This document shows positions 5,798-5,836 of a stretch of DNA of 5,836 nt, piece by piece (position 1 is the stretch's first letter; every line of letters starts with the position of its first letter). Source of the DNA: Rudanella sp. (GTDB taxonomy: Bacteria; Bacteroidota; Bacteroidia; Cytophagales; Spirosomataceae); the NCBI GenBank assembly GCA_026785985.1, contig JAJAYX010000602.1:1-5836 (forward strand), in the 5' to 3' direction. The position numbers and the translations under genes are program-made. The notes under the pieces were generated by a model that was not told where the DNA came from, did no database searches, and saw only the letters and a program-made list of their open reading frames with translations.

Positions 5798-5805
5798 TAT
5801 ATCTG
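5798..5805 (+). promoter_or_regulatory. Weak candidate -7 box for a divergent gene to the right
   Basis: TATATCTG on the plus strand differs from TAnnTTTG by one base. It occupies the mirror-image position of the operon's own -7 box relative to the inverted repeat. No -33 TTTG is visible at the matching distance, and the last 31 bases of the window contain no convincing start codon. Confidence 0.2.
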
Positions 5806-5836
5806 CTTCTACCATAACCGGCCTATTCATTATCTC

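Larger units (their letters stand above)
5747..5802. repeat. Perfect inverted repeat, 25-bp arms, 6-nt centre
   Basis: The left arm (5747-5771) and right arm (5778-5802) are perfect reverse complements over 25 bp, separated by AAAACC. Pairing stops on both sides (A5746 against C5803). The outer end of the left arm overlaps the operon's -7 box. As DNA it could be a double operator or extrude a cruciform. As RNA only a transcript crossing it would fold, and the predicted operon mRNA starts downstream of it. No target-site duplication can be judged because the right flank is only 34 bases. Confidence 0.95.

Noticed and set aside
5747..5802. The inverted repeat as terminal repeats of an insertion sequence or a MITE
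   Set aside because: The arms are only 6 nt apart with no element between them, no transposase is present in the window, and the position on the promoter fits an operator better. Too little right flank is available to exclude it fully.

Overview
The window looks like a chromosomal segment from a member of the Bacteroidota, probably a Cytophagales/Spirosomaceae-type bacterium. Three things suggest this. Three gene starts are preceded by perfect copies of the Bacteroidetes -7 promoter motif TAnnTTTG. Shine-Dalgarno sequences are weak or absent. The housekeeping genes are moderately GC-rich (about 60% in single 60-base lines I counted by hand). The genus is an inference.

Left part (1-1975), ordinary core genes. 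The left edge cuts the minus-strand valS gene (valyl-tRNA synthetase), of which the first 325 residues are present. The 238-bp gap to the next gene is divergent. On the valS side it carries a promoter-like box, an open frame of 22 codons and three consecutive hairpins, the last followed by a U-rich run; this could be an attenuator-like leader or a short separate transcript. On the plus strand is a complete NAD(P)-dependent short-chain dehydrogenase/reductase whose promoter box lies almost at its start codon, so its mRNA is probably nearly leaderless. A strong, symmetrical intrinsic terminator follows it and also ends the convergent operon from the right.

Right part (1979-5836), a two-gene accessory operon on the minus strand. 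The first gene (4486-5724) encodes a 412-residue P-loop ATPase of the RRxGKT type with a C-terminal winged-helix-like region. Its TGA overlaps the ATG of the second gene in an ATGA junction. The second gene (1979-4489) encodes an 836-residue protein with a P-loop NTPase domain, a winged-helix-like region, eight regular TPR repeats and an uncharacterised helical tail. This layout resembles STAND-like sensor NTPases of bacterial conflict systems, but no nuclease, protease, TIR, membrane or other effector is recognisable in either protein. The TPR half of the second gene is much more AT-rich than its NTPase half.

The operon is preceded by the most striking non-coding element in the window, a perfect inverted repeat with 25-bp arms and a 6-nt centre. 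An 18-bp palindrome (TTTTATCG-TG-CGATAAAA) nested in it lies between the -7 box and the expected -33 region, where a repressor would bind. The picture is a tightly controlled, probably horizontally acquired two-NTPase module next to core genes. Its regulator, if linked, would lie beyond the right edge. Its function cannot be read from sequence alone.
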